From Gyrodactylus bullatarudis (taxonomy: Eukaryota; Platyhelminthes; Monogenea; Gyrodactylidea; Gyrodactylidae), in assembly GCA_012064415.1 (NCBI GenBank), contig SSNU01000119.1, forward strand, positions 520,135 through 584,134: a stretch of 64,000 nucleotides of DNA, in the 5' to 3' direction. How positions within the stretch are numbered: the stretch's first letter is position 1; each line of letters begins with the position of its first letter. Shown here in pieces: positions 1 to 10,089 of this stretch. Made by a program: the position numbers and the translations under genes. The notes beneath the pieces were generated by a model. It was not told the DNA's origin, searched no databases, and worked only from the letters and a program-made list of their open reading frames with translations.

Positions 1-193
1 AATCTTTTATTAAATTGCAAAAGTTTAAGAGGGGTTTTTCGAAATTTGGAAATTTTGGTTTTTACCCAATATCTCAGCTCACAGACAGGCGATTTTTTTC
101 TAAATACCAGATTCGTGATTAGCGTAAAATTTCACATCAGAATTTTATATCTCGAATAAAATACTTTCAAAAAAAATATTAAATCACTATCAG

Positions 194-381
194 TGTTATT
201 GATTGAGACAAAGCTTAAGAGAGGAGTCTTGTTAAAGGCCAGTGAAGAAGGTACACTTGAGACAATATCAGTAACAGAAATGTCTGTTATGGATACAGAT
301 CCACAACAACACCTATTTTTGATTTCATTTCTTATAAATTCTAATGAAAAACCAGCGGGAAAATCAACAAGCCCAAATTAG
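194..381 (+). CDS. Possible terminal exon of an unrecognised gene, upstream part off the window
   Basis: An open frame runs from a plausible acceptor (the cag at 191-193) to a TAG at 379-381. It encodes about 62 residues with a mixed, coding-like composition: KLKRG near the start, an acidic and threonine-rich middle, a hydrophobic LFLISFLI stretch, and a polar tail ending KSTSPN. There is no ATG near its start, so if real it is an internal-to-terminal exon whose earlier exons lie left of the window. I do not recognise the family. It could be a chance frame. Confidence 0.3.
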
Positions 382-699
382 AATCATGTACCGAGTGATT
401 TAACCTATTAGGAAAGTGTGGTCATCTTCTCACAACTAATTTTTTAGTATTCGGATAAGCAGTTGTCAATTCCATGAATGAGCCAAATAATATTCAACTT
501 TCATAGATTTTTGTTGAGTAATAGAAGATTAACAGGGGTTGCTGACCCAGGTTATACGAATTCTAACATCTAGGTGTGAAAAGACAATCTCTTCATATGG
601 ATATCGTAATAATAACCACTGACCACACTTTCCTAGTAGGTTATATGTCTGAAAAAAATGTAATTTCTACACCTACAACAGTTAATATGAGGATGGGAA
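382..699. other. Non-coding stretch, no feature seen
   Basis: AT-rich sequence with no credible exon or repeat boundary, lying between the exon-like frame and the first foldback element. Confidence 0.5.
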
Positions 700-1345
700 T
701 TTATCATTTTTACAAATAATTGAATTTGATCAAGATATTTTGGAATCAGTAGATCACGAGGCCCACATTCACGATGTGGTGGAAAAATATTTTGAAAGAA
801 TCTATTTTTAAGGAAATTCCGGCAAATTCAAAATCTTGAAGTAGAGCCAAATTCCACTCTTTTTTTGAACTTTGAGTTGAAAATTTTTGTTGATTTCAAC
901 GTGAGAGAGTGATCAGAAGTTGATTTTGAGAATTAGACGTAGAAACCAAATATGGTGAATCTGGTTTTGAGAATCACCCTAAAATCATGTCAGAATTGAA
1001 TTTTGAATTTTTCATCATTTTCCCTACTTGAAAGTTGATGAAATTTTGATAATTCAAGATCCCTGAAAAATGACGAAAGTTTTATGATGATAATCGGTTT
1101 TTTGTCTTATTGTGATTATAAAAATCAACTTTTGATCACTCTCTCACTTTGAAATCAGCAAAATGTTTCAACTCAAAAGATGGGAATTTGGCGCTACTTC
1201 TAGATTTCAAATTTGAAGTATTTTCCGTTAAAATGGATTTTTCCCTAAATTTTTTCTCTGTATCCTGAAAGTGGGCCCTATGATCTAGATTCCAAAAAAT
1301 CTTGATCAGATTCGATTTCTTAATGATAAAATGGGAATTCCCAAA
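700..1345. repeat. Foldback (inverted-repeat) element, family A copy 1
   Basis: The left arm (about 700-930) and right arm (about 1100-1345) are imperfect reverse complements. Shared blocks include one beginning TTTGATCAAGAT and one reading GAACTTTGAGTTGAAAA. The core CACTACTTGAAA..TTCGATAATTC recurs, diverged, in the other family A copies at about 2812-3215, 18780-19260, 26010-26545 and 52610-52830. There is no coding capacity. The structure suggests a non-autonomous foldback transposon (MITE-like). The exact ends and target duplication are unresolved. Confidence 0.6.
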
Positions 1346-2149
1346 CAAATCCATAACGCGAAATATTTACCATATACAACATCAGATTAAATACAGATAC
1401 TGTACAATAAACATGTAAATATATATATATATTTCAATTCTTCATGTGAACAGATTCCTGGGAGGTGATGTTAAACCTTTAGTTCTCTAGTTAAACAAAT
1501 CAGGAAACATGGATATTTTGCTGATAATGTACACGCATGTAGTCTAATATTCAAAAATAGTTGATTGACTTAGTTTCAAAACTTTCTCAAACAAAAAATT
1601 CTGAATTATCATCCCACTAAAATTATGGGAACACTAACAAAGAATATAGTTGAAATTTTATCGATTTTAAAGAATTCGAATGATTGAAAATTGTGTGGTA
1701 TTTCCAACATGAATACAACCCATAGAAGAAGAAGCTTTTCGGACGTTTTCATGTTTCAATATTGATAAAAGAATGCCGCTTGCTCTTTCGTCATCATTCT
1801 ACGTCTTTAGACTCAAAGAGCGCTAATTTCTTTCAAGAATTCCAGAGGCCTTTTATTAAAAACATGAAAGGAACTGGGAAAAATTAAATTTAGACATTCT
1901 TTCCCAGCTTATTTATAGACAAGAATGGAAATTTGAGAATACTACATCAAGCAAAATAATCGAAATTCTCATAGAAATGAATTCCTTACCAGGCTACGAA
2001 CAAAAGTGAAAAACTAATTGACATGGAAATGAGAATTTAACTAATTCAGCAAAAGCCTCAATATTTTTATATGAAAATCTGACCAAATACATGAAACAAA
2101 TGTGCCTAGTTTAAAGATAAACATTTAAATTCTGTAATTCTCTTTTCTT
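1346..2149. other. Non-coding stretch, no gene seen
   Basis: AT-rich, with a short (AT)n run near 1419-1430. No exon-like frame with splice signals was found on either strand. Confidence 0.5.
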
Positions 2150-2810
2150 TCGAAATTAGTGGACAATTTTTCGATATCATAGGATTCGTTGAAAAAATTA
2201 GTGGAAAATAGACTTGGATGAAATTTCGTAAAACTGATGACCCGGCTGTAATTTCGTTTAAATAATCTTTGAGCTACTTCTAAATCATTCCACCATGTCT
2301 GGCTGAGTGAACTCTTTAAATGATTCTTGTATCATATAAATTAAATTTTGGAAATTTTCATGTTTTGAACGTTTTTTATTTTAATATTTATTAATTATAT
2401 TCGATTTTATTAACTTAATGCAGTTATAAATAATTAAATATTTTATTTAAATAGTTTTTCATATCTTGGATTTTGAATGTAACAGATTAAGACATTTTCA
2501 ATGAAAATATAAATCAAGAGAATATTAAGAACGTTCAAAATTTGAAAATTTTCGAAATTTTGTTTATATGATACAAGAATCATTTAAAGAGTTCACTCAG
2601 CCAGACATGGTGCAATGATTTAGAAATAGCTCAAAGATTATTTAAACAAAATTACAGGCGATTTCATCAGTTTTACGAAATTTCATCCAAATCTAGTGGA
2701 CAAGTTCCCAAAATTAGAATAATAGTGTACATTTTCTCGAATTTAGTGGAATGCTTAAACAAAATTACTGGAGAGATTTCCAATATTAAGAGAATGAGAT
2801 AATTTCAGGT
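2150..2810. repeat. Interspersed repeat family C, split by a foldback element
   Basis: Sequence 2150-2208 and 2696-2810 reads as one unit that matches 21605-21830. Both copies contain the motifs AAATTAGTGGACAA and TTAGTGGAATG..AAACAAAATTACT..GAGA in the same order. In this copy the unit is interrupted exactly at AATTAGTGGA by the element at 2209-2695. The nature of family C is unknown and it has no clear terminal structure. Confidence 0.55.
2209..2695. mobile_element. Foldback element, family B copy 1, inserted in repeat C
   Basis: The ends are TAGACTTGGATGAAATTTCG on the left and the complement of TAGATTTGGATGAAATTTCG on the right. The arms of about 160 bp (2209-2370 and 2535-2695) stay complementary through a block containing CTGGCTGAGTGAACTC. 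GTGGA occurs on both sides (2201-2205 and 2696-2700), consistent with a short target duplication. Other copies with TAGACTTGG ends lie at 22137-22494 and 23060-23452, with a diverged one at about 50386-50750. It has no coding capacity, so it is non-autonomous. Confidence 0.7.
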
Positions 2811-2811
2811 G

Positions 2812-3215
2812 CCAATTCCCATCTGGTGCCAAAATCCCATTTTTCGAACTTTGAGCCGAAAATTTTTATTGATTAGAAAGTGGGAGGCTGATCAAAAGAG
2901 GTTTTTCAAGATCAGGACTAGACAAGAAAATTATTTTAACTGAATCTGTTCTTATGCATAATCACATTATCGTATGGGAGCGGAATTTTGTTATTTTGAT
3001 CATTTTCACTACTTGAAAATCAATGAAATTTCGATAATTCAAAAATCTCTCGAAAATGGAGAGACTATCGATAATTTGACGCCGCTATTCAGCTTTATTA
3101 TTTAATCTTGTTCCTGAAAATCAATTTTTGATCAACCTCTCACTTTCAAATCAACAAACATTTTCAGCTCAAAGTTCGAAAAAATGGTATTCCGGCGCCG
3201 AATGGGAATTTGAAT
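2812..3215. repeat. Foldback element, family A copy 2
   Basis: The outer blocks (about 2812-2925 and 3105-3215) are reverse complements containing TTCGAACTTTGAG and AAAGTGGGAGG / CCTCTCACTTTC. The centre carries the CACTACTTGAAAATCAATG block shared with the other family A copies. No frame is conserved. Confidence 0.6.
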
Positions 3216-4686
3216 AATGACCATATTTTTCCTAAAAATAATTTTTTTTTCTTCATGAAAAAATCGAGATTTCTGTAAAAATCATAGATCCCCAACTTCA
3301 TATCAACCAACTATAGACTGATTCCTAACGACCATTTGTGTTTTCTTTGTCTAATGAGAGATTGTTATATTCCTCACCTTTTCTCACATCAAAGTTTAAA
3401 AATATGAAAAAATCACAACAATTCGGGGAGAGAACTTTGTAAAAATCACTGAGAATAGCGTTACATTTAAATATCAATTAGTATATTTACTGCTATCAAT
3501 CAAAAGAGAATAAAAATATTGTAAAATACCGTAGTCTGGGTAAACCATGGTTACAGTAAACTGATGTTCTATATATTAACCCCAGTAAAATGGGTAGATT
3601 TTAAGTTGCCAGTTATTCTATCTTGTACACAACATTTCGAAGAGAAGACTATATATTTCTATGTAAACTCTCTTGTAGTGTCATTTAATGATGTAGGAAC
3701 TAAACTAACTTTTTTCCCCTCATTACATTGAGCAGAATAGTTTTCCAATTTAGGGAATTTTTCATTGACTACGAGAAAATACTATAGAATATGGGATATG
3801 TGTGTACATTGTCAAATTAAATACAATATATATATATATATATATAATATATTATACATGGCTCATTCCTCCTAATGAGAAAGTTTTCTAGACGTGCTTT
3901 TAATTAAATACATAATATATGTTTATAATGATGAATTTGGTTCATCAGATGCTTCATCTTATTACACTCTGTAAAAATAAATGTGTGATTCACAATTATA
4001 GACAACCTAGTTACAATCAGATTATTTCCAAAGATCCATCATGTTCGGGGTTTTTTGAAAGATCAACATTTCATTGATTCTCAAGTAGTGGAAATGATCA
4101 GGATATCTGAATTCTACTCTCAAACGAAGTAAATCATCAAGTTTGAAAAGATGGGAATTTGGCGACATCATATTCGAATTCAAAGTTGAGATTTCTGTAA
4201 GAATCATGGAATCTCTTGGAGAACTAGAGGAAAAAGCTAATATAGACTGTAATTGGAAATGAAAAAAAATGAATTCATACATAGATGTTGCTATCTGAGT
4301 TGAAATACAGAGAAGATAGAGTGTATTGTAGATATGTTCTCCTATTGTCTTTTTCCCTTCTCATTGTAATGATAATAAGTTGTTGGATTGCTTTCCATTA
4401 ATCTCCTCATTAATGTCTAGAGAGGTATGCTTTAGTAAAAGAGTAGAGCATTAGAAGACATTTCCCAAAAAGTCTCAAATGTTAGGAGAACTAGGTCATA
4501 GAAAATGGTAAAAAGAAAACCGATAGGACGGGTGGTAAAATAAAAAATATTTTCAAGCTGATTCCAAATCTATACATAAACCATGTGAGGTAGGTCGGGA
4601 AATTTTGACAGGCAAAGGCATTACATGAGTTGAATTTAAAAACTTTTGCCCGTACCTCTGAATCAAATTTTGCATTGCCAGAGTTG
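3216..4686. other. Repeat-rich non-coding stretch
   Basis: Contains an (AT)n microsatellite at about 3828-3847 and a family A fragment at about 4040-4200. I see no supported gene. Confidence 0.5.
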
Positions 4687-5031
4687 AATATTTAACCTTT
4701 AAAGTCCCACAGTGATATTTCTATCACATGTCATTTTAGCTACTCATAATTATTCATTCAAGCATCAGAAAATACTTCGTTTACCACCCATTCGATAGGA
4801 AATTTATTAATCTCCTGGAATACGCAAAGAATTCGGCTCTATCATCCGTCAGAATTGCGCTTTACTTATTCGAAAAGAGAGTTGAATTTTTCAAAAAATA
4901 TTATTTTTAAACGTCTTTTTGAAAATGAGGAATCATACCTCTATAATCCAAATGTGCAATCGCATGAACTCTATCTGCTGAACCTACAAAGATATCCTGT
5001 TTTTGGATCAAAAACTGACCCATTTTTTGAT

Positions 5032-5714
5032 CGATAACTTCTGAACCAAAAATAATTGCGTTAAAACAACTGTAGATTCGTAATCAGCGTATTTTCAAAC
5101 CATGAAAAATAATTCTCTCGGACTCTAAGGGTTAAAAGTGTTTCACATATTTATTCAACACATTCATAAGGTTGATCCTCCAAAAATCTAATTGTGATCC
5201 TTATTTAAAACTCTTGAATCACGTTGAAATCCAAGAAATGATCAAGTGGATGTTTGGCGCCAAATCAACTTCTTCTATCAAAAAATATATATCTTATATT
5301 TAAATATTAAAATTCCTTATCAAAATAATAAGCGATAAAGGATCTACTCCATAACAATATGAGATTGGTGGGTTAATAATTAATTTAAACATTTTTCAGA
5401 CTGGGATTTAAAAGTCAGAAAAGTTTACTACTTCACATATCTAATGTTTAGAATGGTCTAGTCAGTTGATGAATTATTTTGTTGGGAAATTAATAAAAAG
5501 AGATAATAAGAAGGATATCTTCAAGAGCTGTCCATAATTTTGATAAAAGAGAATTTCAATTCATAATTTTATTGTATGTATGCGGAAAAATTTATGTCAG
5601 GGCCTGTCATTTAAAAACACAATCCCTCGAGTTTATCATTGTATCAAGTTTGAAGAGGGGAAATAATAATAGTTAAACTTTCAAAATTCAGACGACAAAC
5701 GACTACTCTAGTGA
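5032..5714. other. Central spacer of foldback element D
   Basis: Single-copy-looking AT-rich sequence between the two arms, with no coding frame of note. Confidence 0.45.
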
Positions 5715-6089
5715 ATCCAAAAAATGGGTCAGTTTTTGATCCAAAAACAGGATATCTTTGTAGGTTCAGCAGATAGAGTTCATGCAATTGTTCATTTGGA
5801 TTCTAGAGGCATGATTCCTCGTTTTCAAAAAAACGTTTAAAAATAATATTTTTTGAAAAAAATCAACTCTCTTTTCGAATTAGCAAAGCGCAATTCTGAC
5901 GGATGATAGAGCCGAATTCTTTGCGTATTCCAGGAGATTAATAAATTTCCTATCGAATGGGTGGTAAACAAAGTATTTTCTTTGTTAAGGAAATACTGCC
6001 GAGCTTCTTCGAAGATATTTTCAGTTTCAAATGAAAGAGTCATTTAGAGGATTTGGAAGTCAAGTGGATATTTAGTAATAAAGCTTATA

Positions 6090-6107
6090 TTTCACCGGAT
6101 CTCGTCA
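6090..6107 (-). ncRNA. Weak hammerhead-ribozyme-like motif in the Penelope 3' region
   Basis: On the minus strand the motif CTGACGAG, eight more bases, then GAAA resembles the conserved hammerhead core (CUGANGA..GAAA). Penelope-like elements are known to carry hammerheads. Here the would-be helix II does not pair well and helix I is only a few pairs, so this is at best a degenerate remnant. Confidence 0.15.
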
Positions 6108-6126
6108 GACTGTTACACCGGCTAGA

Positions 6127-6929
6127 TATATATGTTGTGACGAATTTGGATAATTTGCCGATTATGCATAATCTGCAAGTTTTCCTGCAGATTATGCATA
6201 ATTAGCAAAAACCTGAAGAATATGCATAATTTTATTCAAATTCATCAGGTTTTTGCCAATTATGCATAATCTGCAAGATATACCTTGACGAATATGAATA
6301 ATAAGGAATTAAAGGGTGGATGGGCAATCGATCTATGCTTATATGTATGAAATATGTATTATAGTTTTAAATAATTGATAAATACAGATTTATATCATTT
6401 CTTTCGATAAATATTTATAATTAAATAACGTGTTTTCTTGAAATAATATTTTATTCACTATTTATATTTACTTTCTTTAATTTGAATTGAATTATAATTA
6501 TAATAAATCTTTCCCTTTCATTTTTTTCATGAAAAAGAAAATTATAAAGGGTTTTCTATATTCTTTATTTTCACATTTAAGAAAGTAAATATAAATAGTG
6601 AATAAAATATTATTTCAAGAAAACACGTTATTTAATTATAAATATTTATCGAAAGAAATGATATAAATCTGTATTTATCAATTATTTAAAACTATAATAC
6701 ATATTTCATACATATAAGCATAGATCGATTGCCCATCCACCCTTTAATTCCTTATTATTCATATTCGTCAAGGTATATCTTGCAGATTATGCATAATTGG
6801 CAAAAACCTGATGAATTTGAATAAAATTATGCATATTCTTCAGGTTTTTGCTAATTATGCATAATCAGCAGGAAAACTTGCAGATTATGCATAATCGGCA
6901 AATTATCCAAATTCGTCACAACATATATA
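6127..6929. mobile_element. Near-perfect palindromic MITE (351-bp arms)
   Basis: Arms 6127-6477 and 6579-6929 are reverse complements; in the stretch compared base by base I found a single mismatch. The ends read ATATGTTGTGACG and CGTCACAACATAT, flanked by TA-rich sequence compatible with a TA target duplication. Each arm carries four ATGCATAAT-type boxes, and the commonest form, ATTATGCATAAT, is itself palindromic. There is no coding frame. It is probably a recent non-autonomous DNA transposon that landed in the 3' region of the Penelope copy. Confidence 0.8.
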
Positions 6930-7022
6930 ATAAATTTAATGTACAATAATATCCTCTGATTGGTTGTATCATTCCGGAGCATAAAAGGGGGAGGGTTTAA
7001 AGTTGGTTTGCAGTATCCATGG

Positions 7023-9413
7023 TCATTGTTTTCTTTTCACATATCTGTCCATCGTTGGTTGCCCACTTAGACTTTTACGTTTTCTGCCTCTTTTGCCAAC
7101 TGCAGGTGCAGCCTTTTTTGTATTGTGGATACTGTTAATTACAGGCTGAGATTTAATTAGATTATCAACTACCGTTGACTTCTCTGGATTTTCACTTTTA
7201 TTCTCAGTTGTAATTGTTACCGGGGCAGAAGATTGGAGATCATTTGGGGGAGGCGTAGTTGCAACTACTTGCTCATTTTGTTCAATTATCACTCCAACTT
7301 TGCTCGCATTGGGTTTCTGGGTGGAACTGCAAATTGGGAAATTTTCAAGTAGCTTTGCAGCTCTATCAAGCTTACTTTTGTTTGTAAACCTGCTTTTTCC
7401 CGTTAGACCTAACTTAGTGGCCAGGATTTTTTGCTTGCACAGGGCTGGGTTCAACTTTTTGATGAAATGGGCTTCAGCTTTGTTCAAAGCATCTGCTTTC
7501 ATCTTTGGAGGATCACTAGGGTTTGCTTGAAATAGGATGCTAAAGCTGTTCACATCAGCAGTGTGATTCGTATCCTTCAAGTGCTCTTGTACCGCAGAAC
7601 CTTTGTTGCCAGGACTTAAGTGTTCCTTGATTCTCGCCTTCACTGGTCTGACTGTTTGACCTACATAGGTTGAACCGCATTTGCATTTGAACAAGTAGAT
7701 CACGCATTTCTTCTCAAGCCATGGGACTGGATCTTTGTTCAGGTCTGGAATGAGCTTCGTCGTTCTGGGTAGAATTTGAAGTCTGTGCCCTGGAAATGCC
7801 TTTTTTGTTATTTCGAAGAGCTTGTTGTTTAATACCTGATGAGCAGCGTCTCCTTTAAACGGTACTCTTAGATAAATCGGTGTGAGCTCCTCGACATCTT
7901 CATCTGCTTTGACCTTTATATTGGAATGTTTATTAATGAAAGCCTCAGGATACCCGTCTTTTATTAATAACTCCTTCAATATTTCTTTGTCCTTCACCTT
8001 GTTCACCTCTGATGTTAATCTTTCAATTTTCAGGAACTCATTCCTCACCAAGCTCTTTTTCTGACACACAGGACTGAAACTAAGGAAAGGCATAAATTGT
8101 GCAGGGACTGATTTCTTTCTGAAGACTCTTGTCTGAGCGATTTCATTGTCTTTGGTTACTAGAACATCGAGAAAATTCAATGACTTGTCATCCTCGTCTT
8201 CTTTGGTAAATTCGATTCCGCGATGCATGGAGTTGAGATTCGAAAGAATTTCGTCGATGTCATTGCTTTCATCAAGGACCAGAAAGGTATCATCGAGATA
8301 GCGCGCATACAGGCGGGAAGAATTGATAAGGCCACTCATTTGTCGACTTTCAAGAGAAGCAAAAAACATATCCGCAAGGAGTGGACCAATCGGACTGCCC
8401 ATTGCTACACCATCCGTTTGCTTGAAGTAGGAACCAGCAAATTTGAAGTCGATGTTTTGAACCGTCATCAATATTAAATCGGAGATTACTTCAGAGGGAA
8501 TACTGCAAATGGATGGAAATTCATTAAGCTTCTCACATATAAACTTTACAGTTTCTCTTAGCGGCACATTTGTAAACAGGGAACTGACATCGAACGATAC
8601 CATTTTTGAAGAAGCGAAATCAACATTCCTTAGTTTTTCCACAAACTCGACTGAATTCTTTACTGAAAATTTGCATAGCTCATTCCTCAAAGGCGTTAGA
8701 GTTTCAGTTAGCCACTTGACGATTCTATGTTGTGGAGTTGCTGACATGTCGAGAATTGGCCTATATTTCAATCCCATGGTTAGGTCCTTATGAACTTTAG
8801 GGAGAAGATACAACCTTCCGATCTCGTTAGATTGCGGCTTCATTGTTTGTGCTTGAGCTTCATCGATGAATCCTTTATCTAAAAGATAGTCTACCTTCTT
8901 TGAGATTGCTTTTTCGAAGCCTTTAATTCTTCTCAGGGCTGTTTCTGCTTCTGTTGGCCGAAATCTCGAGTTATCTGATATGAGTAATTTTCCTTTCTGA
9001 ACATAATCACTTTTGGATACGATTGCAATACCAGTGCCTTTATCCAAATGACATAACATGACTTCCGGGTCTTTTCTTAATTCACTGAGGGCTTGAAAAT
9101 GGCTTTTTGTAAGAAATGAAAAATCTATATTTTTCTGCTTGTATTGTTGCCACGCATTTCTTGTCACTGTGTTGAAGCGGTCTCTAGCTTCATCAGAGCT
9201 TGCTGTAATGCTATCTGTTCGGTCCAAGAATGTTTCAAAGCCAATGTCCGTTTCAACTTCCATTTTCGTTCTGTTTGGGATGCAAAATTTCGGTCCAAGG
9301 CTTAAAACTTGTTTAGCAAATAGTGAAAGATTGAGACCAGAAAGATTAAAAACACATGAATTAAATTCAGGAAAAATTGCTTCATCCTTATCTTCAAGGA
9401 TTGATTTGAACAA
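7023..9413 (-). CDS. Penelope-like reverse transcriptase with GIY-YIG endonuclease
   Basis: An uninterrupted frame of about 796 codons. Visible reverse-transcriptase motifs, in order, are YLLPKVHKD, RPILD, motif A with FDVSSLFTNVPL, motif B with GVAMGSPIGPLLAD, and motif C as YLDDTF (catalytic DD). A GIY-YIG nuclease follows, recognisable by VIYLFKC, GSTYVGQT and R..EHL. The C-terminus is basic (KRGRKRKS). This RT-then-GIY-YIG order defines the Penelope-like class, which primes on cut target DNA. The first codons are TTG-led and no ATG occurs until about residue 51 (near 9263), fitting 5' truncation. The frame has no stop codons, so the copy is young. Confidence 0.92.
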   Translation of the reverse strand: MFKSILEDKDEAIFPEFNSCVFNLSGLNLSLFAKQVLSLGPKFCIPNRTKMEVETDIGFETFLDRTDSITASSDEARDRFNTVTRNAWQQYKQKNIDFSFLTKSHFQALSELRKDPEVMLCHLDKGTGIAIVSKSDYVQKGKLLISDNSRFRPTEAETALRRIKGFEKAISKKVDYLLDKGFIDEAQAQTMKPQSNEIGRLYLLPKVHKDLTMGLKYRPILDMSATPQHRIVKWLTETLTPLRNELCKFSVKNSVEFVEKLRNVDFASSKMVSFDVSSLFTNVPLRETVKFICEKLNEFPSICSIPSEVISDLILMTVQNIDFKFAGSYFKQTDGVAMGSPIGPLLADMFFASLESRQMSGLINSSRLYARYLDDTFLVLDESNDIDEILSNLNSMHRGIEFTKEDEDDKSLNFLDVLVTKDNEIAQTRVFRKKSVPAQFMPFLSFSPVCQKKSLVRNEFLKIERLTSEVNKVKDKEILKELLIKDGYPEAFINKHSNIKVKADEDVEELTPIYLRVPFKGDAAHQVLNNKLFEITKKAFPGHRLQILPRTTKLIPDLNKDPVPWLEKKCVIYLFKCKCGSTYVGQTVRPVKARIKEHLSPGNKGSAVQEHLKDTNHTADVNSFSILFQANPSDPPKMKADALNKAEAHFIKKLNPALCKQKILATKLGLTGKSRFTNKSKLDRAAKLLENFPICSSTQKPNASKVGVIIEQNEQVVATTPPPNDLQSSAPVTITTENKSENPEKSTVVDNLIKSQPVINSIHNTKKAAPAVGKRGRKRKSLSGQPTMDRYVKRKQ

Positions 9414-9512
9414 CAGGGAAGTATTTTCTGATGCTTGAATGAATAATTATGAGTAGCTAAAATGACATGTGATAGAAATATCACTGTGGGACTTTAAAGG
9501 TTAAATATTCAA

Positions 9513-10089
9513 ACTTTGTTGATCAAAATAGATAAAGCTCAACTATTTTGAGTAAAATATTGAATAATACACTTGAATTACCTTCAAGAAAATATTTTTC
9601 TCAAATCCCATAGCGGATATATGCATTAGATCAACAAGAATTTCTAGCCTTTGAAAGTCTCCCAAATTGGTGAAAACAGTTTTAATCCTCCATCTAATAA
9701 TTAATCAATAGAGATGCCAAAGAAAACATATTACTTTTTTAAGCTTTTCCCAGAAATCTCAAAACACTTATTCAAATGAAGGAGGCAGAAATTGCCCTCA
9801 AAAGAAGAAGGTCATCTTTCTGAACATTGATGTATTTCTTTGACAGCTTGCTGATTTGTTGAAAAATAGGGGAATCTTATTGGGCAATGAATAGTTTTAC
9901 TCTCTACTTGGTGACTGAAATCTCATTGGTTGTTTATATATGATCTCTTTAATGCTATAATACTTTCTGCAGATGGATTTTTCCTCATAGAAATATATAG
10001 TGGAATTTCCATCAAACTGTAATATGCTTCGGAAATACATCTTTTGTTCATCTTAATTTATATCATTCCAACACTATCAACCACAAAAA
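9513..10089. other. Non-coding spacer upstream of the GPCR
   Basis: AT-rich, and presumably includes the GPCR promoter. I could not point to a specific promoter element. Confidence 0.4.

Larger units (their letters stand above)
5982..9418 (-). mobile_element. Penelope-like retroelement, apparently 5'-truncated
   Basis: The insertion is bounded by an exact 11-bp duplication, AAGTATTTTCT, at 5971-5981 and 9419-9429. It interrupts the right arm of foldback D at the corresponding position. The minus-strand reverse transcriptase/GIY-YIG frame starts immediately inside the right boundary and runs open to it, so the copy probably lost its extreme 5' end on insertion, as is common for target-primed elements. 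Its 3' region (below 7023) contains a separate palindromic element at 6127-6929. No LTR-like direct repeat is visible. Confidence 0.85.
4687..9512. mobile_element. Foldback element, family D, split by a retroelement
   Basis: The left arm is 4687-5031. The right arm is its reverse complement in two pieces, 5715-5981 and 9430-9512, which become contiguous once the Penelope insertion is removed. Landmarks common to both arms are TTAACCTTTAAAGTCCCAC, ACCACCCATTCGATAGG, GCTGAACCTACAAAGATAT and CCCATTTTTTG. Uninterrupted, the element would be about 1.4 kb with arms near 350 bp. A partial copy lies at 58677-58825. No transposase is present. Confidence 0.75.

Noticed and set aside
4855..6043. Two 60-68 codon frames on opposite strands
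   Set aside because: They are the same repeat arm read twice (inverted repeat D) and contain no domain.
6137..6290. Possible CRISPR-like or satellite array from repeated ATTATGCATAAT boxes
   Set aside because: Spacing is irregular, the boxes are mirrored in the opposite arm, and the context is a eukaryotic MITE.
7300..9438. Several plus-strand open frames of 60-99 codons opposite the Penelope gene
   Set aside because: They are antisense shadows of the long RT/GIY-YIG frame and carry no signals of their own.
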